Assembly: GCA_961205875.1 (NCBI GenBank)
Contig: OY540816.1
Span: forward strand, 9,806,701 to 9,870,700
Length of the DNA: 64,000 nt
From: Sialis fuliginosa
Taxonomy: Eukaryota; Arthropoda; Insecta; Megaloptera; Sialidae
Direction: 5' to 3'
Shown one piece after another: positions 42,601 to 48,088 of this stretch. Made by a program: the position numbers and the translations under genes. The notes under the pieces were generated by a model. The model was not told where the DNA came from. It did not search any database and was given only the letters and a program-made list of their open reading frames with translations. How positions within the stretch are numbered: position 1 is the first letter of the stretch; each line of letters opens with the position of its first letter.

Positions 42601-45600
42601 ATCACTGGCAGTTACAGTTATATAATTATTAATATATGAATATCAACAAAATCCAGTTTTATATGATAATGATAATCTTCTTATTGATTATAAAAACCAC
42701 AATACACGGTTGTAAATTCAAACCTCGATCGCGTCAATTGACGAACATCCACGCACTGATATTCAAAAGGCACCAAAGAAGAAGAAAATATCCCAACAAA
42801 AAAAAAAAAATGTCCCAAACAAAATGGCGACTACCAAGTTATCACTGGCAGTTACAGTTATATAATTATTAATATATGAATATCAACAAAATTCAGTTTT
42901 ATATGATAATCTTCTTATTGATTATAAAAACCACAATACACGGTTGTAAATTCAAACCTCGATCGCGTCAATTGACGAACATCCACGCACTGATATTCAA
43001 AAGGCACCAAAGAAGAAGAAAATATCCCTAGATAATATTAAGAAAATATTATCACATAATTTTATGTAGTGTAATAAAACAAAATCTCGTATTTTATCAA
43101 TGAAATATGATCAAATCTTTGTCAAAGATCTTTGACATATTTATTTGATAGTGTAATAGCCGCCTTATTCTGTTACAAATAAAAGTACACATGTTTTATG
43201 GTTTTCTGGTGTGAAAATTAAGCACCACAAATAAATAGACAAATATAAATACATACACACATTTGTGTAACACAGCATCCCCCCTCGCGAATGAAACCAT
43301 CCAACACCCTATCTCCCATCATGTTGGTGGACATATCTATCACTATCACTCAACGATGCCATGTTTTTCTTATATCCTTTGTTGTCATTCGTGACCCCCT
43401 CTCTCCCTCGGCGCGACGCGCGTCTTTATTCGACTTCCTTCCGGTCGGCTAATGACTTTAGCAATTTTTCTTGTGCCTCGGGTAGCGGGGGTTTGGAAGC
43501 AGTGACAAGACTTGGATGTAACGTCCATTCATTGTTTCAGCGCGACGTCTTCTCTGTCCGTGCTCAGTGTTGCTGAAACATCGGAGTGACTTAAGTACAC
43601 GCTCGCTTTCAGGCTTGTTTTTTTCATTACATGAGTCTTACAAAATTAATTATTGTTTTTTTTCCTTCACTTTTCTTTTTATATAAATTATTATCAGCTA
43701 TAATGTTTATTATGCATTGACCTAATGGCCTAGTGTTTAGTTCAATTTTTCTAGATGGGTTGTTGTATTTGGATCTAATATATTATGATCAAAAATTATA
43801 TTTAATTATTTTGTATCAGTGGTTGTTAAACTGCCGAACGCAATCTTTAAGTTTCAACCTTTCGATCACAATAAAAAATGTTTTATAAGAACTTGTGTTT
43901 TGGAATTTAGATGATGTATTTATTTTGAATATAATAACATGAAATCAGACATAAAATACAAGTTTGTTTTTACAATATACAAATTATCCACGACTACGAA
44001 TGAACTTAGAAACATTTCTTGTATATGATTTGTTATTTTTTAGATGAAATGTTGTTGTTGATGAATTATAATGACGATTTGTAGTTTTTCTGAGCTTTTT
44101 GATTTTATTTAAGTTTCATAACCAATATCTTAGGTCAGTGACATGTATTCGGTATGGTCAGTGACAACTGTGCTACCTATCGAATAAAACTTAAATCCTT
44201 CTGAAGTTCCCAAAGAGCCATTTGAAATTTTTAAATGTAATGTAAAAATTATGTAAATAAGCAATTAAAATACAATCAAGAATAAAAGAATAACTTTAAC
44301 TTTGTGCAGTACCAAATTGTGACAATAATTCATCCAATAAAATATTAAGTTTTCATCTGTTACAAAAAATGTAGCTGTCAAAGAAATATGGGTGAAAAAT
44401 TTAAACTTAACCTCCATTAATTATAAAAATATTTATGTTTGTTGTGCACACTTCACTCCCAATGACGTTTTTAATAGTACATTTACATTGAACGGTAAAT
44501 AATATTAAAAATAGAAATCTTAATTTGAATTCAAATCGCTGTTTGGGACCTTCAGAAGGGTTCAAATTTTATACGATAGGTGGCAGAGTGATCACTGACT
44601 ATAGCGAATATATTTAATAATATCTATTTACTCCGATCGGCAAGATCTGATATCGATATAAGATGTAAAAAGCTGTACTTTTGTACATAGGTGTGTTTAA
44701 GCATTAAGAAACACGCCCCAAAAACCGCAAATCCGAAGCACCCCGGCAAGAATAGAAAAATAATAAAAGGCAATATAAGAAAAAGTTAAAAAAAGATGTT
44801 ATAGAAAAAAATTACACAACCATTTTTCGCGTATTCCTAATGCCGTGTTTACACCAAAGAAAACAAAAAAGCAACACTTCGTATTTAAAAATGTATAAGG
44901 TTTATTGCACTTTTCTCAAAAAGGCACACTGTTTTGTTTTTTTCGGTCTAAATAGGGCATAATATAAGAAAGATATAAAACGTGTTGCAATGCGCAGATT
45001 GCTACTACGAATGTTTGTTTTGGTTCTACTCATTGTATTTAGCAATCTATACACGAAAAATAATTATGTACTTTTTGTGTAAATTTTTTAAAACTTGTTT
45101 CTGAGTTATAAGCAAAAAATTCATTTATTATTTTTTTTACCCATCTTGCCGCTTAAAAATGTATTTATTGAAGCTTAATATACCAGTGTTTAAAAATGCA
45201 GCTCTCTATATAGCTCTTATGTCGATATTAGATTCTGTCGACTGGGCTATTAAACTTATGTGTATCTAAAATTTTTTTAGAACTAATTGAAATTGAATTA
45301 CAATGGGGTTTTTTATAAACGTTTATTTTTTTACAGGAAACTAACAAACAACCAACCACACCTAAAAAATCTAAGAAGAACACAGCGACAGTTAACACAA
45401 ACACTCAACCCAGTGTTCCACAGCCGCCGCCACCTCCTCCGGTAGCTCCCGCTCGCGTTAGCCGAAGAACTAGGGGAATCCGGGCAGTGGGAGACCACGA
45501 GCGGTTACTCAGGGTCCGATCAGCCGGCACACTCAGGTATAATAATAAACATTCATTAGCATTAAAATTAAGGATTTTCTCATCATTCCATCGTTATATG

Positions 45601-47289
45601 ACCTTTATTACCCATAAAACCTATAAGTACAGAAATATTTAAATAAAAGTAATTATTAGTAACTTTTATGGACTAAAAATCTGTACCTCAGAACCAGATG
45701 AACGTAAGTCTCATCATGCCAATTTTTCTGACTTAAACAAAGGTCAGGACTTAAGCTCGTAAAAATTATTAAAGGAGTAGTTATTATGGTTCGATGCAAA
45801 ATCAAATTTTACATGCAAAGTTTGTAATAACCTGAAAATATTTATTTTTGGACTTACGTTCGTCTGGTTCTGAGGTATATAAATTATGTGTACAATGCCA
45901 ATTGCAATCGGATCGATGGACACTTATATATTAATATATATTATAATATAATAGTAGTGACGTTAAATATAAATAAAAACAAACTTGTTTGTTTAAACAT
46001 GAATTTTATTGAGATAACGACATCGTTCTCAAATTTAAATCTTTATTAATAACCTGACGATGATTCTGTGAATCGAAAGCTTGCGGTTTCCTCTTCTTTA
46101 ATAAATTTTGACGTTTAAACAAACAAGTTTGTTTTTATTAATATATATTATATATTATTAAATATAGTTTGCAGTATATTTAACAAGTCATTAACAATTG
46201 TTGTTCTAGAATTAAAAATAAGAAAAAAAGTTGATGTAAAATTCCTCTTAATATGAATCCTCATAGACCAAAAGCTAGTTTTATTACTGCAATACATACT
46301 TCTACTACTAATTTGATTAAAAAAACAACTAAAAATTGCTATCTGTTGATAGGATGCATTTTTGGAGATATATTTACATGTACTTTTTTTCTTATTTTAA
46401 ATTCAGCAATATTATCGTTACTATCGTATTTGTCGTAAACGGTTGATCTTAAGATAAATTAATAAAGTATATTTTTGTGTATTTTGTATCATATGACCTA
46501 ATAAAAATGCCAAACATAAAAAAAATTAAAAACAAAAAAATACTAGTTAAAAATCAAAGGGCCCAGTGCCCCCATAAATCCCTAGTCTAAATAATCTTTG
46601 TTTGATACTGGAAATCGACATTCATACTAATTTGGATATCTATTTTCATTATTGTAACATAATGGGTTCTCCAGGTATTAAATAAAAACTAATTTTAGAG
46701 AAAATCTTTGGGGGTCTATAGCTCCCTCACGAAGAATTTCCAGACACATTTTCATATGAACTTTTTTGCTTAAATTATTTTTCTTGATCAACTGTTCAAG
46801 TTTGTTCCACCTGATATGACTCACCCGGTATAAACAAATTTATTTATATGATAGCTTTATGGTGATGTAAAAGTCGAAAATTATTTTAAAAGTTGTAGTT
46901 TAATGTTTCTATTTTACAGGGATCTTCAAATCTCCATCATGGATACTTTCCAAGTAGCTACGTTTGATCAACATCTTAGTATTGATGGGGTTGATTTAAT
47001 TCTAAAAAATGAGGAAATTATCGCAATGCAAAAGGTAATTAATTAATAAATTAGTACCTATTACTATTAGTTATTAATATGTAATTATAATCAAAAGTTT
47101 AATTTAAATTATACATATGTATCCCCTTAACTTATCTAATAAAATTTATTGAATTATGGGATTTTTTTCTAGTCAAACAAAGAAGCTCAAGAAAAATCTG
47201 ATACAGAAAATAGCAAGGTATTAGAAGTCTCAAATGCACCAACATTGTCAGAATTGGGGTTATATGAATATTGTACAATTTTACTAAAG
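6598..47289 (+). CDS. USP48: USP48-like ubiquitin carboxyl-terminal hydrolase, C-terminal part (six exons, partial at both ends)
   Basis: Joining 6598-6690, 17325-17431, 36412-36491, 45337-45536, 46920-47034 and 47173-47289 gives 712 coding bases: one base completing an upstream codon, then 237 codons with no stop. All introns are GT-AG and all phases agree. Residues 1-93 are the end of a DUSP domain region (NNSSLICRHGKL, then VTPELCRECF). Residues 94-145 are a lysine/threonine and proline-rich linker ending in a basic RRTRGIR stretch. Residues 146-237 are a ubiquitin-like domain (GTLRDLQISIMDTF, ATFDQHLSIDG, ending YCTILLK). This order matches the C-terminus of USP48, a nuclear cysteine deubiquitinase known from vertebrate work to act on ubiquitinated histone H2A and NF-kB/RelA. 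The catalytic UCH domain must lie before the window. The last short exon after the Ubl was not found. Family identity is recognised from memory of the family pattern, not from a search. Confidence 0.88.
6691..7637. other. first intron, no supported feature
   Basis: Plain AT-rich intron sequence follows the gtgagt donor. No repeat or ORF stands out. Confidence 0.6.
7638..7900. repeat. tandem duplication of about 125 bp
   Basis: The phrase CCGAATTAAATATGACTTAT occurs near 7660 and again near 7785. Each copy is followed by a GAGCCA(G/A)TCTTAG block and a shared AAATCTGTATA segment. The unit start (GGGTGGGCAAATA) resembles hAT ends, so it is probably a duplicated MITE fragment related to 3562-3825. 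Confidence 0.7.
8280..8415. mobile_element. 136-bp piggyBac-like MITE
   Basis: Short inverted ends CTCTTTGAGTCC and GGAACTCAAAGGG are flanked on both sides by TTAA (8276-8279 and 8416-8419), the piggyBac target. It is too short to code. Confidence 0.7.
8420..8884. other. intronic, no supported feature
   Basis: No ORF, hairpin or terminal repeat was recognised. Confidence 0.5.
8885..10680. repeat. dispersed/tandem repeat block with about four related units
   Basis: Near 8900 and near 10030 the same opening occurs: GTTGGGCACGCA(C/T)ATGAT followed by GGTTCCGTAG or a close variant. Four diverged downstream units (about 9040, 9280, 10130 and 10420) share GATAGTTTAGAAAATAG, a G-run, CGCT(C/T)TGATAAC and TTTTTTGTTGCATTTTA. 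This is an amplified non-coding block. The ORF at 9205-9399 (minus strand) falls inside it and is spurious. Confidence 0.7.
10711..10888. repeat. imperfect inverted repeat
   Basis: The arms at about 10711-10753 and 10839-10888 share TATTTTATATTGAAT and GCTTGTCGCGCG in inverted form, with an 85-base spacer. Confidence 0.55.
10889..11427. other. intronic, no supported feature
   Basis: Plain AT-rich sequence. The minus-strand ORF at 10914-11105 has no domain signal. Confidence 0.5.
11428..11998 (+). mobile_element. M1 family element, copy B
   Basis: It is full-length by comparison with the other copies, starting TGGCACCAGTTATGGCCGC and ending GACTGGTCCCAGTACC. Shared landmarks are CATGAACTCATGTTACTA, CACGCAGTAATGGACACT, GATAAGTACTACGACAC and GTGTCAAAATGG-type motifs in the appropriate order. 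It does not code. Confidence 0.85.
12324..12931. mobile_element. PIF/Harbinger-like MITE carrying a second MITE
   Basis: The ends TGTCGGGTATTA and AATACCGAACA are flanked by TTA on both sides (12321-12323 and 12932-12934). Subterminal GCTCAAGAGCAAAAGCTAA and the inverted AGCTTTTGCCCCAGAGC also pair. The element at 12365-12697 is inserted only about 40 bases inside its left end. Confidence 0.75.
12365..12697. mobile_element. nested MITE of the TGTCCGGTATTATAAA family
   Basis: Near-perfect TIRs of about 28 bases (TGTCCGGTATTATAAAGGAG on the left and its inverse on the right) contain a GCTAGC palindrome. TAA flanks both ends (12362-12364 and 12698-12700). It resembles the copy at 21900-22199 throughout. 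Confidence 0.85.
12935..14498. other. intronic, no supported feature
   Basis: About 1.5 kb of AT-rich sequence. Nothing beyond short A/T runs was recognised. Confidence 0.5.
14499..15221. mobile_element. TIR element with 40-base near-perfect termini
   Basis: The left terminus ATACAGGATGATTCAGCACT, extending through TGTCGTGCCAAACTT, recurs inverted at 15182-15220 with two differences. ATACGTAT flanks the element on the left (14491-14498) and nearly abuts its right end (15222-15229). There is no transposase ORF. The interior near 15030-15180 is shared with 46430-46835. Confidence 0.8.
15240..15660. other. GC-richer island in intron
   Basis: A CpG-containing block lies between AT-rich flanks, with a (CA)n microsatellite at about 15323-15342. 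The minus ORF over it (15183-15458) is low complexity. No exon was recognised. It could be a regulatory or older unique segment. Confidence 0.4.
15844..16324. mobile_element. TIR MITE with GTGTAAA phrases
   Basis: The inverted ends CTATCCCCCAATTTACACGG and CCGTGTAAATCGAGGGATA pair with few differences. Subterminal ATCGTGTAAAA phrases are repeated two to three times at each side. Confidence 0.75.
16710..17241 (+). mobile_element. M1 family element, copy C
   Basis: The ends are GGTACTGGCACCA and TACTGGTGCCAGTAC, the cleanest terminal pair of the family. It lies only 83 bases before exon b of USP48, with all family landmarks in order. The AATATTCAGAAATGGTAGTA block near the 3' end is shared with copy D. 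Confidence 0.85.
17325..17431 (+). CDS. USP48: USP48 exon b (DUSP domain core)
   Basis: The exon follows ttacag and precedes gtaaga. It completes an Arg codon, reads 35 codons starting MVPVNAKEWTTLQNYF, and ends with the first base of a Glu codon. The tryptophan in AKEW and the following hydrophobic helix (LQNYFTFDFEIKL) fit the DUSP fold. A methionine at 17327 is internal and is not a start. Confidence 0.85.
17432..18702. other. 19-kb intron, first part, no supported feature
   Basis: Mostly AT-rich. 18293-18529 is less AT-rich and open on the minus strand, but its translation shows no domain. Confidence 0.5.
18703..18862. mobile_element. 5' end of a TGTCCGGTATTATAAA MITE
   Basis: It follows TTA and starts TGTCCGGTATTATAAAG with the CTCAAGCAAAAG subterminal phrase of the 12324-12931 element. 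No matching right end is clear. An inverted TTTAATTCTCTATAA block at about 19485 suggests that M1 copy D inserted into it. Confidence 0.5.
18863..19440 (+). mobile_element. M1 family element, copy D
   Basis: It runs from GGTAAAGGTATCAGTTATGG to GACTGGTGCCACTACC. The right terminus is identical to the inverted end of copy A (GGTAGTGGCACCAGTC), and the interior is collinear with the other full copies. Confidence 0.85.
19441..20530. other. intronic, no supported feature
   Basis: AT-rich. No repeat or exon was recognised. Confidence 0.5.
20531..20819. mobile_element. hAT-type MITE (CAGTGGCGTAG ends)
   Basis: The termini CAGTGGCGTAGATAG and CTATCTACGCCACTG are flanked by a perfect 8-base duplication, GCTTAATT (20523-20530 and 20820-20827). 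It holds a G-run near the left end and a GGGGCC patch near the right. Confidence 0.92.
20828..21899. other. intronic, no supported feature
   Basis: AT-rich. A short C-run lies near 21842. Confidence 0.5.
21900..22199. mobile_element. MITE of the TGTCCGGTATTATAAA family
   Basis: The left end TGTCTGGTATTATAAAAGAG and the right end CCTTTATAATACCGGACA carry the same GCTAGC-rich subterminal region as 12365-12697. The interior matches that copy (GGTATTAAAACAGTGGTGAT, inverted). The minus ORF 21953-22234 is spurious. Confidence 0.8.
22325..22570 (-). repeat. GC-rich segment with tRNA-like B box, possible SINE remnant
   Basis: On the minus strand GGTTCGAGTTCC (22349-22360) fits a Pol III B box, in a CCCGGGTTCGAG context typical of tRNA-derived SINE heads. 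A convincing A box was not found. The overlapping ORFs on both strands are proline/arginine-rich chance frames. Confidence 0.35.
22600..23146. other. intronic, no supported feature
   Basis: Nothing recognised. Confidence 0.5.
23147..23530. mobile_element. hAT-type MITE, host of a nested MITE
   Basis: The termini CAGTGTTTCTCAACC and GGTTGAGAACCACTG are flanked by a perfect 8-base duplication, CTTTAAAT (23139-23146 and 23531-23538). Removing the nested element leaves about 204 bases of original element. Confidence 0.93.
23236..23407. mobile_element. nested hAT-type MITE (CAGGGCCGTAAC ends)
   Basis: The termini CAGGGCCGTAACTA and TAGTTACGGCCCTG are flanked by a perfect 8-base duplication, CATTTGAT (23228-23235 and 23408-23415). 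It lies wholly inside the 23147-23530 element, so it inserted later. Confidence 0.93.
23539..25732. other. intronic, no supported mobile element
   Basis: AT-rich, apart from GC-richer patches near 23990-24100, 25325-25430 and 25490-25580. The ORF at 24296-24610 encodes a hydrophobic AT-rich chance frame. Confidence 0.45.
25733..26330. repeat. one-ended repeat with TACAGGATGATCCATTTT start
   Basis: The opening resembles the terminus of the 14499 element and other arthropod repeats with a (A)CAGGGTGATCCA start. No right terminus was identified. A G-run lies at 26188-26197. Confidence 0.35.
26700..27004. other. GC-richer island in intron
   Basis: A block with many CpGs and a CTGCTGCTGCTG run sits in AT-rich flanks. 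The minus ORF here (26822-27004) is short and unrecognised. Confidence 0.35.
27158..27252. repeat. short foldback
   Basis: Perfect 20-base arms, ATAACTTTAAGAGATTTCAT and its inverse, are separated by roughly 50 bases. Confidence 0.75.
27285..27890. mobile_element. relative of the AGGGTTCCGA-ended element, termini lost
   Basis: In the opposite orientation it shares blocks with 48089-48712: a C- or G-run, AGCTACAGCTAGG-like and ATACCAAG phrases, GGCGCCAGTAGGGGGCTAAA, and ACCAACGACAAATACTAAA. It contains a G homopolymer of about 25 at 27426-27450. Confidence 0.6.
27891..28385. other. intronic, no supported feature
   Basis: ORFs on both strands (27987-28226 and 28008-28301) mirror each other and show no domain. 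Confidence 0.5.
28386..28914 (+). mobile_element. M1 family element, copy E
   Basis: It begins ATACTGGCACCAGTCTTGGC, with the interior landmarks collinear but more diverged. The right end (CACTGGGGTATGATCCATGA) has decayed. Confidence 0.8.
29400..29850. repeat. dispersed repeat remnant plus local duplication
   Basis: The phrases ATGATGTCTGTGTGTCTG and TGTAACTCAAA match about 6290-6330. Separately, GACTTTCTTATACGTATTAC occurs twice, at about 29767 and 29823. Confidence 0.5.
29851..30585. other. intronic, no supported feature
   Basis: Nothing recognised. Confidence 0.5.
30600..31250. repeat. tandem repeat, about 285-bp unit, 2.2 copies
   Basis: GCACACAAAAAAAACGTG-type, GCCGTTAAGGCAGGTAAAAT, CACACATGATTTCCCGTCTC and ATACTCCTAGCGCCACCAA blocks each recur once, in order, with few differences. 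A third partial unit starts near 31185. The ORFs at 30586-30780 (+) and 30826-31011 (-) are the same region read in either direction and are not genes. Confidence 0.85.
31251..32853. other. intronic, microsatellite only
   Basis: A (GT)n run is present at about 31899-31919. Otherwise this is unremarkable AT-rich sequence. Confidence 0.5.
32854..33278. mobile_element. foldback element, about 150-bp arms
   Basis: The arms 32854-32999 and 33123-33278 are near-perfect inverted copies (CACTAAAATCTTATTATTGA outer, ATTGGTGAAAACCGCATTAA inner) around a spacer of about 123 bases. The arms contain the AACCGATTTTGATACGG phrase common in arthropod retroelement tails. The ORF at 32893-33123 runs along an arm and is spurious. 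Confidence 0.85.
33510..33626. mobile_element. hairpin element with decayed hammerhead-like loop
   Basis: Arms of about 31 bases (CTTAAACTAAAAATATACAC outer, CCTTAACCACAAT inner, and the inverse) are perfect. The loop has a hammerhead-like core. Its flank AACGGAGAAACTGTGGTTTC is shared with the 50255 locus. Confidence 0.8.
33544..33579 (+). ncRNA. hammerhead-like motif, probably inactive
   Basis: It keeps UGAUGA, a stem II (ACUUC/GAAGU around UUAU), GAAAC and a terminal GUC. The conserved cytosine before UGAUGA is replaced by G. In characterised hammerheads that base pairs with a core G and is needed for cleavage, so this copy is likely dead. Confidence 0.5.
33640..34354. other. intronic, no supported feature
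   Basis: Nothing recognised. Confidence 0.5.
34355..34973 (-). mobile_element. M1 family element, copy F, partial/interrupted
   Basis: 34712-34973 is an inverted M1 half ending GACTGGTATC. A detached M1-like end, GGTACTGGTCACC, lies near 34357. Between them (about 34385-34530) is an inverted copy of the 868-1890 retroelement tail (TTAGTTTCATTCGATCC, then GGCGGGAAAAAATAC). The M1 element may have been split by that insertion. Confidence 0.55.
34974..36411. other. intronic, no supported feature
   Basis: AT-rich, with a GC-richer patch at about 35300-35410. No exon was recognised before 36412. Confidence 0.5.
36412..36491 (+). CDS. USP48: USP48 exon c (end of DUSP domain)
   Basis: The exon follows ttttcag and precedes gtaagt. 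Its first two bases complete the Glu codon, giving VTPELCRECF across the junction. It continues to SQDDSN and ends in phase 0. The Pro-x-Leu-Cys-x-x-Cys motif is a conserved landmark near the end of USP48 DUSP domains. It is only 80 bases long and sits between introns of about 19.0 and 8.8 kb. Confidence 0.85.
36492..37105. other. intronic, no supported feature
   Basis: Nothing recognised. Confidence 0.5.
37106..37714. mobile_element. foldback element, 210-270-bp arms
   Basis: The outer ends TAAGGGGGAACATATGAGTA and the inverse of TTTCATAGGTTCCCCTTTA pair. The AGGTGAATTTTGGGAATTAT block and the GGTTCCCAGGATTGGCA block recur inverted. The arms are 37106-37378 and 37505-37714. Indels are more frequent in the middle of the arms. 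Confidence 0.85.
37981..38345. mobile_element. foldback element, about 140-bp arms
   Basis: TTTCAAAATTTGATGCAGAT (outer) and AATAAACAAAGCACCGTATT (inner) recur inverted. The arms are about 37981-38118 and 38195-38345, with a 76-base spacer. Confidence 0.85.
38346..39415. other. intronic, with GC-richer island 38640-38840
   Basis: The island is pyrimidine-rich with many CCGTCCG- and CCCCTAGCCCCC-like runs. No exon or repeat was assigned. The rest is AT-rich. Confidence 0.45.
39476..39697 (-). pseudogene. mariner transposase, C-terminal remnant
   Basis: The segment HFSKLKMWLSGKRFYFNEEV continues to a terminal DRWNKCITLDGDYVEE, which is the characteristic mariner C-terminus. It is in a different frame from the N-terminal remnant. 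The SPD-x-x-P-SD catalytic motif expected just before it is lost or altered (PPATHYHF). Confidence 0.85.
39699..39944 (-). pseudogene. mariner transposase, N-terminal remnant
   Basis: Eighty-one codons from ATG at 39944. The FDKCYGTSAPANSTVKYWF segment is the first helix-turn-helix region and RTSTNDVARSGRPNEAITPE is the following linker, both typical of mariner transposases. The frame breaks at the internal deletion junction near 39697, leaving no catalytic aspartates. It cannot be a working transposase, but the DNA-binding part is open. Confidence 0.85.
40123..41630. other. intronic, no supported feature
   Basis: AT-rich. A short TCGGTTTTCGGTTTTCG run at about 40313-40329 resembles the interior of the 41631 element. 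Confidence 0.5.
41631..42017. mobile_element. hAT-type MITE with CGGTT phrases
   Basis: The termini CAGGGCTTCGAACCG and CGGTTCGAAGCCCTG are flanked by a perfect 8-base duplication, TAATATAG (41623-41630 and 42018-42025). Subterminal regions are made of degenerate CGGTTTTCGTTCCGG phrases. 1-226 is a second copy. Confidence 0.92.
42138..42335 (+). repeat. retroelement-tail-like repeat
   Basis: The phrases AAACCGATTTCAATGCGG and ACCAATAGTTAGATAATTA match the arms of the 32854 foldback. It is a short remnant. Confidence 0.45.
42418..43164. mobile_element. PIF/Harbinger-like MITE with internal duplication
   Basis: Perfect termini GGCGGCTATTACACTATCAA and inverse are flanked by TTA (42415-42417 and 43165-43167). 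Inside, a 240-base unit starting at 42581 repeats at 42821 with a 6-base deletion and near identity. The short ORF spanning the junction (42636-42872) has no recognised domain. Confidence 0.9.
42581..43029. repeat. internal tandem duplication (period 240)
   Basis: Both units begin AAAATGGCGACTACCAAGTT and include CCTCGATCGCGTCAATTGAC. An A-rich stretch at 42797-42811 lies at the junction. Confidence 0.9.
43270..43600. other. GC-richer island in intron
   Basis: It contains CGGCGCGACGCGCG and a plus-strand ORF (43361-43576), but no exon could be fitted into USP48 and no domain was recognised. It might be an unassigned exon or regulatory segment. Confidence 0.35.
44153..44602. mobile_element. 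TIR element with about 60-base termini
   Basis: The left end TATGGTCAGTGACAACTGTG pairs with the right end, inverse of TGATCACTGACTATA, and the similarity continues through CACCTATCG(T/A)ATAAAA and CCTTCTGAAG. There is no coding ORF. TA at the ends would suit Tc1/mariner-type insertion. Confidence 0.75.
44603..45336. other. intronic, no supported feature before exon d
   Basis: Nothing recognised apart from the acceptor. Confidence 0.5.
45337..45536 (+). CDS. USP48: USP48 exon d (proline-rich/basic linker into Ubl)
   Basis: The exon follows ttacag, starts in phase 0 and ends two bases into an Arg codon before gtataa. It encodes a Thr/Lys/Asn-rich stretch, six consecutive prolines, then RVSRRTRGIRAVGDHERLL and the first Ubl strand. 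The basic RRTR block precedes the Ubl as in animal USP48 and could serve nuclear targeting, which is an inference. The codons are much richer in C and G than the surrounding intron, as expected for constrained coding sequence. Confidence 0.87.
45686..45875. mobile_element. 190-bp TIR MITE
   Basis: The termini CCTCAGAACCAGATGAACGT and inverse, about 26 bases with one mismatch, are flanked by TA on both sides (45684-45685 and 45876-45877). It lies in the 1.4-kb intron of USP48. Confidence 0.88.
45972..46149. mobile_element. hairpin element with hammerhead-like core fragment
   Basis: Perfect 27-base arms (AATAAAAACAAACTTGTTTG and onward, 45972-45998; inverse 46123-46149) enclose about 124 bases. 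Confidence 0.8.
46054..46078 (+). ncRNA. partial hammerhead-like core
   Basis: CUGACGA, a 5-bp stem II (GAUUC-UGU-GAAUC) and GAAA occur in the right order. No convincing stem III or cleavage triplet follows, so this may be a degenerate or unrelated element. Confidence 0.35.
46430..46835. repeat. partial relative of the 14499-15221 element
   Basis: The AATGGGTTCTC(C/A)A(G)GTATTAAA-type and TAGCTCCCTCACGAA blocks, then TGTTCAAGTTTG, follow in the same order as at 15050-15195. Only the right half is clear. Confidence 0.65.
46920..47034 (+). CDS. USP48: USP48 exon e (ubiquitin-like domain, first half)
   Basis: The exon follows ttacag and precedes gtaatt. It completes the Arg codon and reads DLQISIMDTFQVATFDQHLS and then IDG, the most conserved segment of the USP48 Ubl. 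It then runs into a non-conserved tail (NEEIIAMQK). It ends in phase 0. Confidence 0.88.
47173..47289 (+). CDS. USP48: USP48 exon f (Ubl loop insertion and last strands)
   Basis: The exon follows tctag after a 138-base intron, is exactly 39 codons and ends in phase 0 before gttagt. The first half (SNKEAQEKSDTENSK and onward) is polar and probably disordered. The second half, APTLSELGLYEYCTILLK, is the conserved end of the Ubl. The reading frame needs one more exon for the usual acidic tail and stop codon, and none was recognised downstream. Confidence 0.83.
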
Positions 47290-47493
47290 GTTAGTCTTAT
47301 TTTGTTTTATAATCAATCCCGTCTTAACCCTCTCGTGCATGCATTTTTTTAACAAAAGATAACTGGTTGTATACATTTCGCGCAGAACGTAAAATTTTAG
47401 TGGAAATATTGGTTAGTGCCCACAACTGTTAACTAAATATGTTCTCATGGATATTGGATGATAATGGACATCCTGTATAAAAATAATGAATTA

Positions 47494-47700
47494 TATAGGT
47501 AAATGCCCTCGTTTACGTAAACTAAGGCTTGTCGTACCAAGGCTGGCCCAGAGATGGTCCAATCTTGGGTAAAGAATAGGTGACCGAAGTTCGGTATCTG
47601 GAGGTTGGCCTAAACTGTAACCAATATCGATAAAAGCAACACTGGCAACTCAATATTGGGCAAACTTGGGCCCATCATCAAGGCTGGTATTTCCTACATG
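47494..47700. mobile_element. short GGCCAA/TTGGGC-phrase element
   Basis: The right end, inverse of CATGTAGGAAATACCAGCC, and the left TATATAGGTAAATGCC pair loosely. The interior carries CCAATATTGGGC-like phrases shared with 56051-56776. Confidence 0.55.
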
Positions 47701-48088
47701 AGATGTAGCATGCTACAGTCCACTGATTTTTGCCTATCTCACAATGCATTTCGTTACGATTTCTGCAGCATGCAGGTATAACAAAACAACCTTTGTAACC
47801 AGTCGTCAGTTCGCTGAATGATGTCGAGAATAATTGTAACCACGGCTTATTTTATTCTTGCGCAACTAGTGAACTGCGATGGAATGGTTCTTGTTTGTTT
47901 TTTTTTTTGTATACCAAATTAATATTTTTAGCTTAATTTTTGAAAAATATTCAATATGTTTCTTTATTAGTTTTTTTATCAGTTTTTAATTCATTTAATT
48001 AGTGATTCCAAAACATTTAATTATTTCTGTAATTTTCTATAAGCATTATTACTATATAATTTGGTCAAGACACACAGGTGTATGCCAT

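Noticed and set aside
42636-42872. Basic ORF as a possible DNA-binding protein
   Set aside because: It spans the junction of the 240-bp duplication inside a MITE; the composition follows A-rich DNA.
43361-43576. ORF in a GC-rich island as an extra USP48 exon
   Set aside because: Flanking splice sites and phase do not fit between exons c and d, which already join perfectly.
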